From assembly GCA_036429605.1 (NCBI GenBank), contig JAVFKD010000016.1, forward strand, positions 1,364,001 through 1,428,000: 64,000 nt of DNA. The letters run 5' to 3'. The DNA is from Cladobotryum mycophilum. Lineage: Eukaryota; Ascomycota; Sordariomycetes; Hypocreales; Hypocreaceae. The notes below the pieces were generated by a model, which saw nothing but the letters and a program-made list of their open reading frames with translations, had not been told where the DNA came from and searched no databases. Shown here in pieces: positions 14,226-25,875 of this stretch. The position numbers and the translations under genes are program-made. Position 1 is the first letter of the stretch. Every line of letters begins with the position of its first letter.

Positions 14226-14514
14226 GGGCTGAGAAAGTAACTCTGAGAAGACAAAGTATTACTACTTTGAAGCTCACTAATCGGAAGACAGCCATGCAAC
14301 CATGTAAACAAAAGGGCCAATATAATGGAGGGACGAAAATTTGTAGGAGCACCAAAGGAAGAGGGGGAGAAAGGCTCGGGCTTTCCTATCATGATCCCCC
14401 ATCCTCGCTTCCTCGCGGGGAGTCTTCTCCCCTCTTACAGGTAAGACATTCGGCGTGTGAACAGCTTACTTGGACTTAGTCGACGTGGTATGCAGGCAGA
14501 GACATATATGTACG

Positions 14515-14523
14515 TACGGAGTA
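14515..14523. repeat. Isolated TACGGAGTA 9-mer
   Basis: One exact copy in the gene-poor region. A similar site, TACTCCGTG, lies near 14097. Confidence 0.8.
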
Positions 14524-15758
14524 TGTGCGCGCACTATTAGCAGCGCGGATGAGGGCGGATGAAAGGAGTCAAGAACGTTTACGTTTTCCGCGCGGCCAAT
14601 TGTCATTTACAGTCGTTTGAAGTTACACTTCCTCCCCTCCAAACGTTTCCCTACTTATACATGTACACGATGCTCTCTGTCTAGCTGCAGCATCCCCCCC
14701 AAAAGATGAGTGCCGGTTTCACTCTTTCTTAAGAGACAAGCTCCACATTTATAATATTCGCCTTTAAGATAATAACAAAGTTAATGCCGAAACGCGAGGT
14801 ATGTGTGGAAGATGATATCACCACCCACCCACATACCATCGTCACCATCACCACCATCACCCAATGAACGAATGCAACATCAACCCAAAGAAAAAAATCA
14901 GCCCACCGACAGTCTGGTAACGCGACAGCCGACCGCCACCACAACGGTACCATGCCCATTTTACCTCATTAATTAACGCTTCATGCATACAAAAGATCAA
15001 AAAGAAAAGAGAGGGAGGTGGAAAAACGGCAAAGAGTCCCCGTCTCCATAACATAAATTCTTCCCCAACCACCAACCCCCCCCTTTCCCAAGTGGGGTCA
15101 CAATTGGTAACTGGGCGGTTAATCGACGAATCAGCGCCGCAGCATCAATGTGACAAGACATGCCTACACGCACCGGGATGGGGACGGATGGGGTAGGATG
15201 GGGTAGGACAGCAAAACACACACACAGAGTAAACAGGCTTCACCTCCTCCAAGACTAGACTCGCATTTTGTAGCTGCTAGCCGGTCTTCCCGCGAGAAGC
15301 GAGAACTGCCGAGGGGTGAGCCGCAGAGATGGCGATGCTTTGTCCCTCCAGCCGAACTAGGCGCGTTCAATGCGCCTGATTAACCGGTATAGACGAGCTT
15401 CTACTTGTATCTAATGACTCGGGATATGAAGCGCACAATACACACGTATCTAAGTCGTAACGCGGTATTGGCCCAAGATAAAACTGCATGTCTTGCCAAG
15501 ATGAGTCATTGTCATTATGTCGTTGGGACAGCTAAACTGCGTCTTAAGAAAACTACATGCAGAGAGGAAATGGTTTCTGATCCACAAAACCAGGAAGCAG
15601 ATGAACAAGTAAAATCCTGACTTCATATGACCACTACTTGTAGATTCCAGCGCCCCGCTCCCATCCCTGATCCATGTACGCCTGCCCAGTCCGTATCCCA
15701 GTCATTGCCATCCCCAGCAAGTCACAAAAATTGCCAGGATTGTACCGAGTAGTGTTTA

Positions 15759-17013
15759 CTACCAAAGCGCATCGCTATCCACCAGCTCCGGTGGTGCTAA
15801 TCGTTTATCCGACCGTTCACTCATTCTCCTTGTGCTACCTGTTAGAGCAGACATTGGAGAAGAAAGTTGCGGGCTTGATGGTTTGCTGTTGGGTCGTGGA
15901 TTTGCAGGTAGGCCGTACGACCCGTACACGGGCGGTGGTTTTGACTCTCTTAAAGGTCTCTGCGTAGACGGTGAAAATTGTTGTCTAATATTTGGGTCGT
16001 AGCGATGGTGTGCTGTGTAACCAAAGGGATAATGGAGCGGAGGCGGTCGATGGCGGAGATGTCGAGGTGATGTTGCGTTCCACGAGAAACCAAAGGCTGC
16101 TCCGGGGTGAATTATTGTGACGAGGGCGCACGCAACCAGAGGAACCAGTCCGTTCACTAACAGAAACGCGGGCTCGCTTTGGAAGAGGCTTTCGTGTATG
16201 CCTCCGACCATTTCGATGATCCGATAGATGGAATAACCGAGTAGGAGAATGGTTGCCACTTCGATGCCTAAGTACTCAAGTTAACAAAGGTGACTTTCCA
16301 CATTCCCATATTAGTAGATACGTACAGCGAAGGAACCGAGAGAACCGAGCGGATTGGTATGTGTCTGAATGTTTGAGGTCTGGCGAGTCTCTGCCAGAAC
16401 TCAATCTCAAAATGAAGCGGACGTAAAGTCCGATGCCGACGAGTGATGCCAATATTTGGCATCCGAGACCTCCGCTAATGATGTTGGCACTCTGGTCACG
16501 CTTTTGTATTGTTAGTGTTAAATGTCGGTAAATGGGAGTTTGGGATCGTACGCCTATTCCTCCAAAGCCATAAGCCACAAACACAATGCCAATAACCTGG
16601 ATGACCATTCCAACAGCAAGCAGTGAATGCAAGAGCATTGCTGTCAGCATGGGTCGACATGGACTAAAATCTTCCCCGTATACTGTGAGAACATGTGGTA
16701 AAACAACGAAAAGGGAGCTGGACATAAAGACCGGACCCAGAACGCTCCCTAGAAGCATCAAGGCAAAGTACCCCTGATGGCCGCGATCTCCATGGAGAAG
16801 TATCCGTCCTGCAAACCCAAGAACCTCGAGTAATAGCCCAGTCGCCAGGATTACTGAGAAGCCTGGAGTCCTGAAACGATATCCCAAGTAAAAGGTGACT
16901 GGTACCAGGAGAGCGTAGACTGTGAGGAGGACGGCGTTGCCCCCGACGTTTGGGTTATGAGTTAAGAACCCGCCCTCGACAGGACAGGTCGAGCCACATT
17001 GTTGAGATGCCAT
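15759..17013 (-). CDS. RTA1-like lipid-translocating/efflux membrane protein
   Basis: Predicted 381-residue seven-helix membrane protein of the fungal RTA1 family, whose members are linked to lipid translocation and resistance to toxic compounds at the plasma membrane. Exons, minus strand: 17013-16552, 16500-16326 and 16267-15759. The first intron joins GGIG to RDQSAN in phase; the second starts with the perfect donor GTACGT and contains a CTAAT branch site. The N-terminus carries two cysteines (CGSTC) as in relatives. Hydrophobic helices follow at about 26-45, 55-70, 83-103, 117-150, 165-185 and 220-240, then a last one ending in IIHPG, the family's C-terminal signature. The tail of about 100 residues is Pro/Ser-rich and probably cytosolic. 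An upstream in-frame ATG at 17076 would add 21 Pro/Arg-rich residues; I prefer 17013 because the hydrophobic core starts shortly after it. Confidence 0.85.
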
Positions 17014-19709
17014 TGTGAGAGGTGGTCGACGTGGTCTTGCCAAGGCCGGGCAGCCGTGAAGAGGAGAGGGCATCACTCAAGGGGCGGAACCCTACATATA
17101 TCTAGATAGGACACATATACATGGGCAGTAAACACCCTAGAGACACAAAGGCGGACGGACGGGCAGACACGCATGAAATCCGACAGTATGGACCTACTAA
17201 TCATTGGACTTTGGCTGCGGGCTGTGACGGGCAGAGCCATAATCCACCGGCCATGTCACTCAACAGTAGAAGACCGACTCTTTTCCCCACCAGCATTTCC
17301 GCTATCGATGGCGGGAGGGACATCTCGATAGCCCAGTAGGGCCAATGATTGGGATGTAACTCTGGGGAAGGGGGCGAAGCTTGAGAGAGAGCGAGAGGTG
17401 GTCGTATACGACGTGTTGGTTGTTGACAGAGAGTGGCCGGACATTCTCATACGTCGGAATGTGACATAGGGAGAATACGAGTGGATCAACCTAACGAAGA
17501 AGGGAGAGTAAGAATCCGGCAGCTTGGTTCTGCCGTGGAGCCTAAAGCAAAGGATTGCCACGCTTGACAACGAGTCACAGCAGGCAGATCTGCAGCTGGC
17601 AAGGATTGCGTTGGGTAAGATGGTGTACCACGTTGTTACCGTACCGACTCACAAGTGCGGACGCACTTTGCCCATCCCGAATGCAGCATCTGTTGGGAAG
17701 AGTTGTTGGTGACTCGCTCATGGTGTCTCTACCAATGATAAGAGAGACCAGGGGTTTGAAAGCGACAGTGCTTGAGACAGGGACATCCCACGCCGGTGGC
17801 AGCCTTGTGATTGCCTGGGTGCAATATCAAGACTAGACTTGACGGGCAGACCTTGTCTACCTTTTTATGCTAGACAATACTCAAAGAAGACCCAGCAGCA
17901 TATTTCAGCCAAAATGGCCAACTTGGTGTCCGATTTTAGAAGGACATGAGACGCCACGGCTTTTGGCATCCGCAATTTTGGGGATTTGGGGGCCAACTAT
18001 CCATGTCAACATGGCCGTGGCTGCGGGAACTCTTAAGGGGAGGGCGGACGCCGTCGAAGGAATCCTGGCAGATGCTTGATCCACCGCCGTAGCTCAGGCA
18101 GAGGAGCGCAAGACCTTTGGCTCCTTGTGGGCTACCGTTGGAAGTGGAGGATAACTGGAGAATGAAGATGGCGCCATTCCCAAATCCGCATGGGTCGTTG
18201 GTGGTTAGAACCAACAACTGGAACAACCTCTCAAGGGCTAACTGGCCGACCGAGCAAAAGGCGTGGTCCGCACGTCTTAATGCCGAACCGAACGACGGGT
18301 AAGACCAAGGATTGTTCAGCCAGCTTTGTCATTTTGGATCAGGGGGAAACACGTGTAGTGGAGACGATTAAAGTCTCATTTTTGGACCGTTGTGTTGGAC
18401 AAGACGTGGTTGAGGAGGACGACAACGGGAGGTTTGGAGCATTGCACTTGCAAGATAGCAGGTCTGATAGTTATGTAAGCCTGTGGTCCTGGTGGGACAT
18501 GTTTGGTTACCCTGTACTCGCATTTGGGATACACCAAATTGGAGACGATATATTACATGCAGCAGCAGATATGACACCCAAATTTGTTCCACTTAAAAGA
18601 TACTCTGTGAAACAATAAAAAGCACAATTATGTGTCAGGTAAATGTGTTGTTCTATCAAAAGTTGGAAAAGGAATGCATTTGTCCCACCAAGTCTAGATC
18701 CTTGAGGTTTAAAGCTCCATACATGTGTAACTCCAAGTTTCAAGAAAAAGCCAAGGAAGTCATCCATTCTCTCCTGCATGCATGCATGTTTCTCCCCCAA
18801 GTAAAGTGGTGTTGGTCTTGCAAATAGCAGAAGAGTGACGGTGACCGTTATTACTGCATTAAACTGCGACATGCTGTTGAGTCGTCGTGTTGTGAACCAT
18901 CCAAATCCACAGACTACTGCTTCAGCATTGACATTTGGGATGAATCCTCCATTGTAAGCAAAAACCAGGAGGATTCTTCTTGCACAAATCTGGAAACCTT
19001 TGTATCCCTCTGCCGTACGGAAATGGCGGGTTTCTCGCTCGTTGATTTTCCAAGGTGGTTGAAATGGACTGGATGGTTATGGAAATAGATTGGATACTAC
19101 TCACTGACTGCGCCACGAGACCAGACCAGCTCGGCAAGGTTCGCCTCACCTCGCCTGTAAGTTGGAGGCTTCAGGTACGTCCCTCAACTGACGTACGTGC
19201 GTATGACATCAAAACGCCCCCAGGGCTCATCCCGCAACCTCCGCTGAGAGACGAGGCTTGGATCGAGGCTGAGCCCATCATCCATTCAGACCGAATTACC
19301 TGCTTTGACGCGCATGCTCGATTTCAAGCCATCTTTTTTCCTTCTTTCGCGTTCAAGTTACCATATTTGGCCCGGCACTTCGTAATCTCAATCAACCGCA
19401 GCGTTCGCTTCAGCGCTTCCTACGGCTCACTGCTGCCTCGCCAAGAATTGGATGACAGCGTGACGAATACAGCGCTCCTCACTCCTCTGTTGGTCTGCCA
19501 CTGTACTGTGCTGTCTGCTGTCTGCTGTCTGCGGTGCTGTGCTGTGCCTTTTGTTGGAAACAACGTTTTCAATTTTGCCCCAATAACTCCCTCGTCGCCG
19601 GATCGCACTTCCGTCTTTTCACAATTTATTTCTCATCCAAAAATCTCAATTTTGGCGCTCACTCATGCCTCTGCGCTGAGTGAACGACCCCCTAATAAAA
19701 TCCGGCATC
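17014..19709. other. Intergenic; possible gene remnant, no confident CDS
   Basis: Several medium frames on the minus strand between 17256 and 18872 are Ser/Thr- or Cys-rich. One begins with a signal-peptide-like stretch at 18872, and a donor-like GTGAGT follows a minus-strand ATG at 17721. None can be spliced into a single protein without stops, and none matches a family I know. This may be a decayed secreted-protein gene or chance. Positions 19000-19709 form the promoter and CT-rich leader of the arrestin gene. Confidence 0.4.
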
Positions 19710-21383
19710 ATGTCCATTAGAATTTCGCTCGATAACCAGCCCGAGTTCTACACCAACCTCGATCTCGTCTCCGGCAAGATCTTGCTGACATTGAATCGGA
19801 CCGAGCAAATCGGCAGCATAGTCGTCAAGCTCGAGGGCGAGTCTGTTACTGCCTTGACGGTCCCGAGAGGCTACGTCTATGACCCGACTAACAGAGAAAC
19901 GGCGCCGCCTGGACCGCCTGGCAGCATCTCGAGTGAGAACCACAAGATTCTGTACAAGATCCAGCAGGTTTTCCCGGATGACTACTATGCGAGCTCCTCC
20001 AATCCTTATGGCGCCTTCCCGCTGCCGCCGGGCCAGCATGAGTTTCCTTTCAAATTTAAAATGCCCATAAACAATGCCTGCAGCGACCCCGTGGCCATGT
20101 CCAAAATTGGCGGCGTTGCAGGCGTTGGCGGGTATGGATCTGGAGGCGGCCTCTTTGGAATGGGAGGAGTTCGGGTCATGGATGGCACCAAGCAGCTTTA
20201 TCTCAGACATGTTACCTCGACCTTGCCGCCTTCGTTGACGGGCTACCCCATGGAGGCCGAAATTCGCTATTATATCAAAGTCACCGTTCAACGACCTGGC
20301 TTCTTGAAGGAGAACTGGCGCTTCCAGGTTGGTTTCAAATTTTTGCCTATTGAACCGCCGCGACCTGAAATCTCTGGCCAAGAGGCATTTGCGCGGCGGC
20401 CCTTTACTTTCCGACCTCGTACGCCTTCACAGCCTCAGAGAAAGAAGAGTTCATTCTTTTCCATGGGAGGTGACAGGAACAACGGTGACAGCACGAATCT
20501 TGGGGACTCCTCCCTGGGGACTACGGAGGTTGCTCCATCGGTAGAGATGTCTGCCAGGCTACCGCACCCTGCAACTCTCACTTGCAATTTGCCGGTACCT
20601 CTCCGACTTATTGCTAAAAAGCTCGCCAATAGTCGCGAACAGATTTACCTGGTATCTTTCCAGATGGACCTTATTGGCATTACCGAAGTGCGCTCCCACG
20701 GCATGTTTAATAAAAAGATAAACCGCTGGGTAGTCGCTTCTAACGCTGAGCTCATGGTTCCCCTGGGCGCACCCGAGGACGAGGTGGGCAAAGAAATCGA
20801 AATCCCTGATGAGATATGGAAAACCAGGGGCCTGCCAAACACTGTCGCCCCATCTTTCTCTACTTGCAACCTTACACGCAGATATGAGCTCGAGCTTAAA
20901 ATAGGAATTAGCTGGGGCAAGCCAAAGACCGGAATACTGTCTAAAGATACCTTTAATCCATTTCAAACCATCTTCTTACCCTTGCACTTTGCGACAGTCA
21001 ACGTCTTTTCGGGCATCACGCCACCTCCCGAGCTCGTGGCAGCAGCTAGAACCGTCAAGCCTGGGAGAGTGACTCTCACTGTGCCTCCTCGATTGCCTCC
21101 TCGCCGGGGCTCGCATTCCGCACCGCCTACACCTACCGCGCCGAGCCCATCAACACAGTTACCGAGCCAACCCCCGTTGCCGTCAAGACCGGCTCAAGAC
21201 CCGCTGTATCCTCCACAGTTGCAAGAGGGCGATGTTCCGCCCTACGACGATGCCCCGCCAAGCTACGACGAAGCCATAGCAGAGAACCTGTCCGGGCCAT
21301 TTGACGGTTTGCGGCCTCGACCAGCCTATAGTGGTGTGACAAACGAGAACGCGCCTAGTCAGATGCCAGCAGAAAAGAGCTGA
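19710..21383 (+). CDS. Alpha-arrestin (arrestin-domain adaptor protein)
   Basis: An intronless 557-residue protein. Fungal alpha-arrestins recruit HECT ubiquitin ligases of the Rsp5 type to plasma-membrane transporters and so direct their endocytosis. Residues 1 to about 220 fit the arrestin N lobe: an opening beta strand, then FYTNLDLVSGKI, a Pro-rich loop and FPFKFKMP. Residues 280-440 fit the C lobe, with the split marked by a Ser/Gly-rich linker. The tail is Pro-rich and ends in overlapping PY elements, PPYD near residue 510 and a canonical PPxY (PPSY) near 516, the expected ligase docking site. The ATG at 19710 directly begins the first strand; the upstream in-frame extension has no ATG. 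An AATAAA-like signal follows near 21477. The lipase gene lies 583 bases downstream in the same direction. Its particular transporter client cannot be inferred. Confidence 0.9.
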   Translation: MSIRISLDNQPEFYTNLDLVSGKILLTLNRTEQIGSIVVKLEGESVTALTVPRGYVYDPTNRETAPPGPPGSISSENHKILYKIQQVFPDDYYASSSNPYGAFPLPPGQHEFPFKFKMPINNACSDPVAMSKIGGVAGVGGYGSGGGLFGMGGVRVMDGTKQLYLRHVTSTLPPSLTGYPMEAEIRYYIKVTVQRPGFLKENWRFQVGFKFLPIEPPRPEISGQEAFARRPFTFRPRTPSQPQRKKSSFFSMGGDRNNGDSTNLGDSSLGTTEVAPSVEMSARLPHPATLTCNLPVPLRLIAKKLANSREQIYLVSFQMDLIGITEVRSHGMFNKKINRWVVASNAELMVPLGAPEDEVGKEIEIPDEIWKTRGLPNTVAPSFSTCNLTRRYELELKIGISWGKPKTGILSKDTFNPFQTIFLPLHFATVNVFSGITPPPELVAAARTVKPGRVTLTVPPRLPPRRGSHSAPPTPTAPSPSTQLPSQPPLPSRPAQDPLYPPQLQEGDVPPYDDAPPSYDEAIAENLSGPFDGLRPRPAYSGVTNENAPSQMPAEKS

Positions 21384-21966
21384 TCTGGCATTCCTGGGGG
21401 GTTGTTTTCATGTGCCGATGATTGCATGAGTTATGGAAGGGCTTTGCGGGCTGGAAAGGAGTCGGGGCCGGTTAAAATAAAGAAGGATCCTAATTGACAC
21501 GCTTCAAATGTTTATACAACTGATAGGACTATTGAATGAGATGATGAGTTATTGAGATTCGGACAGACAATTAATACGACAATCATGATGATATTTTAGG
21601 AAGCAAAGTAGGAGAACGCACATAAGGTCCTACAAAGACCTAGCTTCCACTTTTCAATTGAGAGATTCGTGAATATTGAAGCAGGCCATCAAATCGGTGA
21701 GCACGAGTGTCTATGATTCGTCATACCCAACATGCCGTGTGTTCTGAGCTTCAAGAGCTTCAAGAGCTTCACTAGCTACAATGACGTCAGCGGAATTTAG
21801 CCTCAACCATCTCATTGCCCTTCTTCCGTCTTTGTCCGTCAAGACCCCGTCCCATCCCATCCCATTCTTGACGAATATTTCCAATTCCTTAGGGCATAAT
21901 CATGACTCTTCATAACATTCTCGTTCTCGCTGCTTCCTCTGTGCTGGGGGTCATAACGCAGCTACG
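21384..21966. other. Arrestin-lipase intergenic spacer
   Basis: Holds the arrestin 3' end with an AATAAA-like element near 21477 and then the lipase promoter. A short direct repeat of AGCTTCAAG lies around 21748-21765. No gene seen. Confidence 0.7.
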
Positions 21967-23055
21967 ATGAATGAAATATTCGTCCGCTGTAGCGCTCTGC
22001 GCAGATTCGATGTATTGCGACGAAGAGTGGTGCGTAGGCTCTTTACGACGGGCCGTGTCTCGAGGCAGGGCGATGATGCTCGGATGCGTGATTTGGGGCG
22101 ACGGATTTCAGATGATTTTGCTGCCTTGAGGGATCACTACGGTAATAATGCCCTTTTTTTGCTCTCATACTCTTCTTCTTCAAGCTCAGAACCGTATTAC
22201 TGACCAATTTTGTTTTAAATAGCTACACCCAAACATCCTATCGTCCTCGCCCACGGCCTCCTCGGCTTCTCCGAGCTCTCCCTCCTCCCCTTCATGCGCC
22301 CCATCCAATACTGGCATGGAATAAAAGAAGCCCTCTCGTCCAACGGCTCCACCGTCTTAACCGCCTCCGTCCCGCCCTCGTCCTCTATCCAGGACCGCGC
22401 CGCGAAGCTCGCGTCCGACATCATCTCGGGCGCGCACGCCAACAAGGCCACCACCATCAACACCGCCACCACCGTGAACATCATCGCGCACAGCATGGGC
22501 GGCCTGGACGCCCGGTACATGATCTCCCGGCTGCGGCCGCGGGGCGTGGAGGTGGCCTCGCTGGTCACCGTCGCCACGCCGCACAGGGGCAGCCCGCTTG
22601 CGGATTACTTGATCGGGGGCGAGGGACGGGGGCCGGTGTACCTGCCCAGGCTGTACGGCGCCATCGAGAGGATGGGGTTGGGGACCCAGGCGTTTGAGCA
22701 GCTGACTACGAGGTACATGGCCGAGGAGTTCAACCCCCTCGTTGTGGACGACGCCTCGGTGAGATACTTTTCGTACGGCGCGGCGACGAACCGGCCGTCA
22801 CTGTTTGATCCGTTTAGGCTGCCTTACCGGATTGTGGAAAAGGCGGACGGCATGAATGATGGACTGGTCAGCGTGGAGAGCAGTCGCTGGGGAACGTATA
22901 AAGGTACGTTGATGGATGTGAGCCATCTTGACTTGATCAATTGGACAAACAAGATCCAATGGACGGTGCGCGGGTGGATGGGGATCAAGCGGACGTTCAA
23001 TGCGATAGCATTTTACATGGGTGTTGCAGACATGTTGGCCAAAGAAGGGTTATGA
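21967..23055 (+). CDS. Alpha/beta-hydrolase lipase, probably mitochondrial
   Basis: Predicted 335-residue acylglycerol lipase-like enzyme. Exons 21967-22141 and 22223-23055; the intron has GT-AG ends and joins codons as HY|ATPKHP. The N-terminal 50 residues are rich in Arg with almost no early acidic residues, as in a mitochondrial presequence. The hydrolase fold starts with the oxyanion-hole strand PIVLAHGLLGF at 64-74. The nucleophile elbow is AHSMGG with S149, followed by DARY and ATPHRGSP, typical of the triacylglycerol lipase/PGAP1-like group. A candidate acid lies in the NDGLVSV segment and the candidate catalytic His in VSHLDL near the C-terminus. The second exon is markedly GC-rich between 22240 and 22640 compared with its flanks. 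The ATG at 21967 is the first in frame. Substrate preference is not predictable. Confidence 0.88.
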
Positions 23056-23620
23056 CAAGGAGATGAGAAAGCGATTCAAATCACGATGCAAATGGGTAGA
23101 AATAGAAACATGGAATAAAACAACCATTTGTTGTAAGAGGTATCAGTAGTATTAGAATATAGAATACAGCATCCTGGCCTCGAACTCGAGAGTGCTGTCC
23201 AATTAAGTCCCACCAGTGAGCTTCGCGACTGTGAACGCATATATACATGACACCCGAGCTTCATCAAGTATATCGCGTCCCATGGTGGCCATTGACGATG
23301 TTTTTTTTAAAAAAAATGATGATGCTAGATGGATTGGCTCTTTTGGTGTTTGCTCGTAGATTGGTGAGTTAAAAGGGTTTGAGAAGCATGCAGTCGAAAG
23401 CAATGGACCCGGGTAAAGGTTGACTGGGCCTTTCTTAGCCAGGGCCGTGTCGCTGGGATACCACGCTTGAAAAATTATCGTAACACCATATTCGCCGTTG
23501 ACAGTCAGGGTCCATTACTGCGTTCCATCCCCATCACGATCATTTCTTCTTCTTCTTCTTCCCTCCTCTTCCTCTTTCTCCTTCTCTCCCCAGCCTCGGC
23601 AAGGCCTATCGGGGTATTAT
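23056..23620. other. Spacer between convergent genes
   Basis: An AATAAA at 23114-23119 probably serves the lipase. The rest is the downstream flank of the small membrane-protein gene on the other strand. A CTT-rich tract lies at 23545-23590. No gene seen. Confidence 0.7.
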
Positions 23621-23900
23621 TTAAACGGTAGACTTGGCAGCCTTGCGCGCGGAAAGCTTCTTGCTGATGAAGACACCGAGGAGACCAACAGCAACTAATT
23701 AATTGCGGTTAGTACAAGATCCAAAAAGGAAAGAAAAAAAAAGGAATTGCCAAGACAAAGTTGTGATTTGCAGACATACCAACAAAGACAACGCAGAAGA
23801 CGACCATAACACCAGGGTTCTTGGCGGGCCAGCTCTTCTCACGCTTGACGAGAGCGTGCATAGCAACGTCGCGGATGGCAAGGTAGTTGACGGCGGCCAT
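23621..23900 (-). CDS. Small single-pass membrane protein, 64 residues
   Basis: Two exons, minus strand: 23900-23780 and 23694-23621. The donor is GTATGT, the acceptor TTAG, and the codon joins as V (G|TT). The protein has a polar N-terminal 28 residues (starting MAAVNYLAIRDVAMHAL), one clear helix at about 29-51 rich in Val, Phe and Gly, and a strongly basic tail (KKLSARKAAK). Basic tail after a short helix suggests an endomembrane or mitochondrial protein with the tail in the cytosol or matrix. I recall similar short proteins being conserved across filamentous ascomycetes without an assigned role, so I give no function. The clean splice into a short in-frame second exon is the main evidence that it is real. 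Confidence 0.72.
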
Positions 23901-24866
23901 TTTGTCTAGAGTTTGAGGAGAATTACTCTGCGAGTCTGAATTTTTGTTAGTGAATTGGCTCTTTTTTATTATTGCTGTTTTTCTTCATCAATTGAATTGT
24001 CGTAGGTTATGATGTGATGGTGAAGAGGCGCGCGATTGAAAGCTGGGGGAAAAAGGAAAATCAAATGCGCCTAAGCAGCAGCAGCCGAATGAGCTTGGGG
24101 GAGGGAAGCTCGGTAGACAGGCTGCATCCGCCCTTGGCAGTGCTGGCACGGTTCAACGGCTAAGCCGGAGATTGCATTGGCGCAGGTGCTAGCGATGCGA
24201 TCGAAGCAGCACAACAGCATTGGAGGGGAAGAAAGAGAGAGGTCGTGATGACGGAGTGCAATTGGGTGAAGTGTGTATGTAGGGCTCGATGGGAAATCTA
24301 ATGGTAAAGTAAACTGCTACCTTTTGCTGTGGTTTGGCTTGGAAGAGAGAGAAACAGAGAGAGAGAGAGGATGGAGGAATAGCAAAAGTCTGAAGTCGCG
24401 TAAGCGGACGGTCTTCAGATTTTGTTTGATGCGCGGAAGCTATGGGCAAGGGTCGGCGAAAAGTGGAGAAGCTATCGTCACGGACCACTGGCTGGTCCAC
24501 TGACACAAACTCACTGACCTCAATTTGCAAGTTGATGCAAGACAAGCAAGGGGGCCGAATTCGGTATAAGTCGCTGGATCTGACCTTGGCGTGTGTGTGT
24601 GTGTGTTTCTTCGGCGGCGTCGGTACGATAAACAAAAAAGAGGTACAAGTAGTAGTATTATCAAAGTGTTATGACTCTCGGCAGTCTAGAAAAGGTCGAC
24701 GGGAGGAGGAAGAGGTTTCTTGACTGAGGGATCGAGGACGAGGAGTGAAGAGAAGAAGGAAGAAGAAAAAGAGAAGGGGGAAGGAAAAAGAAGAAGCGCG
24801 AATTAACGAGGAGGGAAAGGATTTTTAAGAAAAGAGACGGGTCAAGGAAGAGGCGGCAAGAAAGGG

Positions 24867-24895
24867 TGTGTGTTGTGTTGTGTTGTGTTGTGTTG
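24867..24895. repeat. (TGTTG)n array
   Basis: Five copies of a TGTTG pentamer, flanked by GT dinucleotides. Confidence 0.85.
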
Positions 24896-25845
24896 AGTGT
24901 GTGAGAAGAGATAGATGGGCGGGCAGGACAATAATTACACAGAGTGAGTGAGTGAGCCCAGTAGTAGTAACAACAAGGATTTGCATACTACTAGTACTAC
25001 TAAATGACTAGCGACGTCGTGAAGCTTGGAGCTGATCGGAACACGGCATGAGCCTTGCCTGTCCTTTTTTGCCCCCAATTTGGAGAATAGAGGGTCTCCG
25101 TGGTGTCTTGTCTCCATCATACCAGGAAGCGAGGAGACCAAAGTCCCCCCAAGTCCCCAAGTCCCTCACCTCGGCCGGTACACACGGCGGTTGATAAGTC
25201 GGTTACCTGGACGCCCATGTGGGGAACAAATTGCCTTGCGCGAATTTCATCTTGGTCAAATGGATTTTTCTTGATTGCTACTTGTGTACTAACTTGTACG
25301 GAGGGAAGCGTTGAAGAAGAAGAGGTGGTAGTAGATGCGGTACGATGGACGGCCGTCTGACCTTGTTCGGCTCCATTAGAAGCCAAGCTCGGTACCTACC
25401 TAATCTACTAAGACGGAGGAGACGTTGGATGATGTTATTAGTAAAGTAAGAGAGAGGTATTACTTGCACGTTAGTATTCTATCTAGCATGAAAGTGATTG
25501 AGAATGGGGATCAACATCCTTCAATCCTGTTGTTTACTGCGAGGCAAAATTCCCTCTGCATACCTTGAACCAACATACTTGCATGCACTTCTTCCAAGGT
25601 CTCTCTACCTGGTACCTTGTTATGTAGGTACATCCATAAAGGCGTGAGTGCCACATTTTCCGTCTAGAACGGCGCGTCCGGCAAAACTGCCAAATCGTCA
25701 AGGTGGTGGGTGTCCTGCGCTGTGGTTATCATTCGGTGAGTGATTTGATTATTATCGAGTTGATTGATTGTATTCATTGTGCTGCGTAATGAGCCATGAG
25801 GTCAACGCGTATAATCCATTTACACATACTTACCCCCAGGTACTG

Positions 25846-25875
25846 TGCTATGCTATGCTATGCTATGCTATGCTA
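25846..25875. repeat. (TGCTA)n array
   Basis: Six perfect copies of TGCTA in a gene-free region. Confidence 0.9.

Larger units (their letters stand above)
9478..15758. other. Gene-poor 6.3-kb stretch
   Basis: All frames are short and lack domains, and base composition is more A/T-rich than in the gene-dense parts. It contains the (GA)n tract at 14181-14224, an exact TACGGAGTA at 14515-14523 and a one-mismatch copy near 14097. I found no transposase, reverse transcriptase or terminal-repeat signature by eye, but decayed repeat copies would not be visible this way. Confidence 0.55.
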
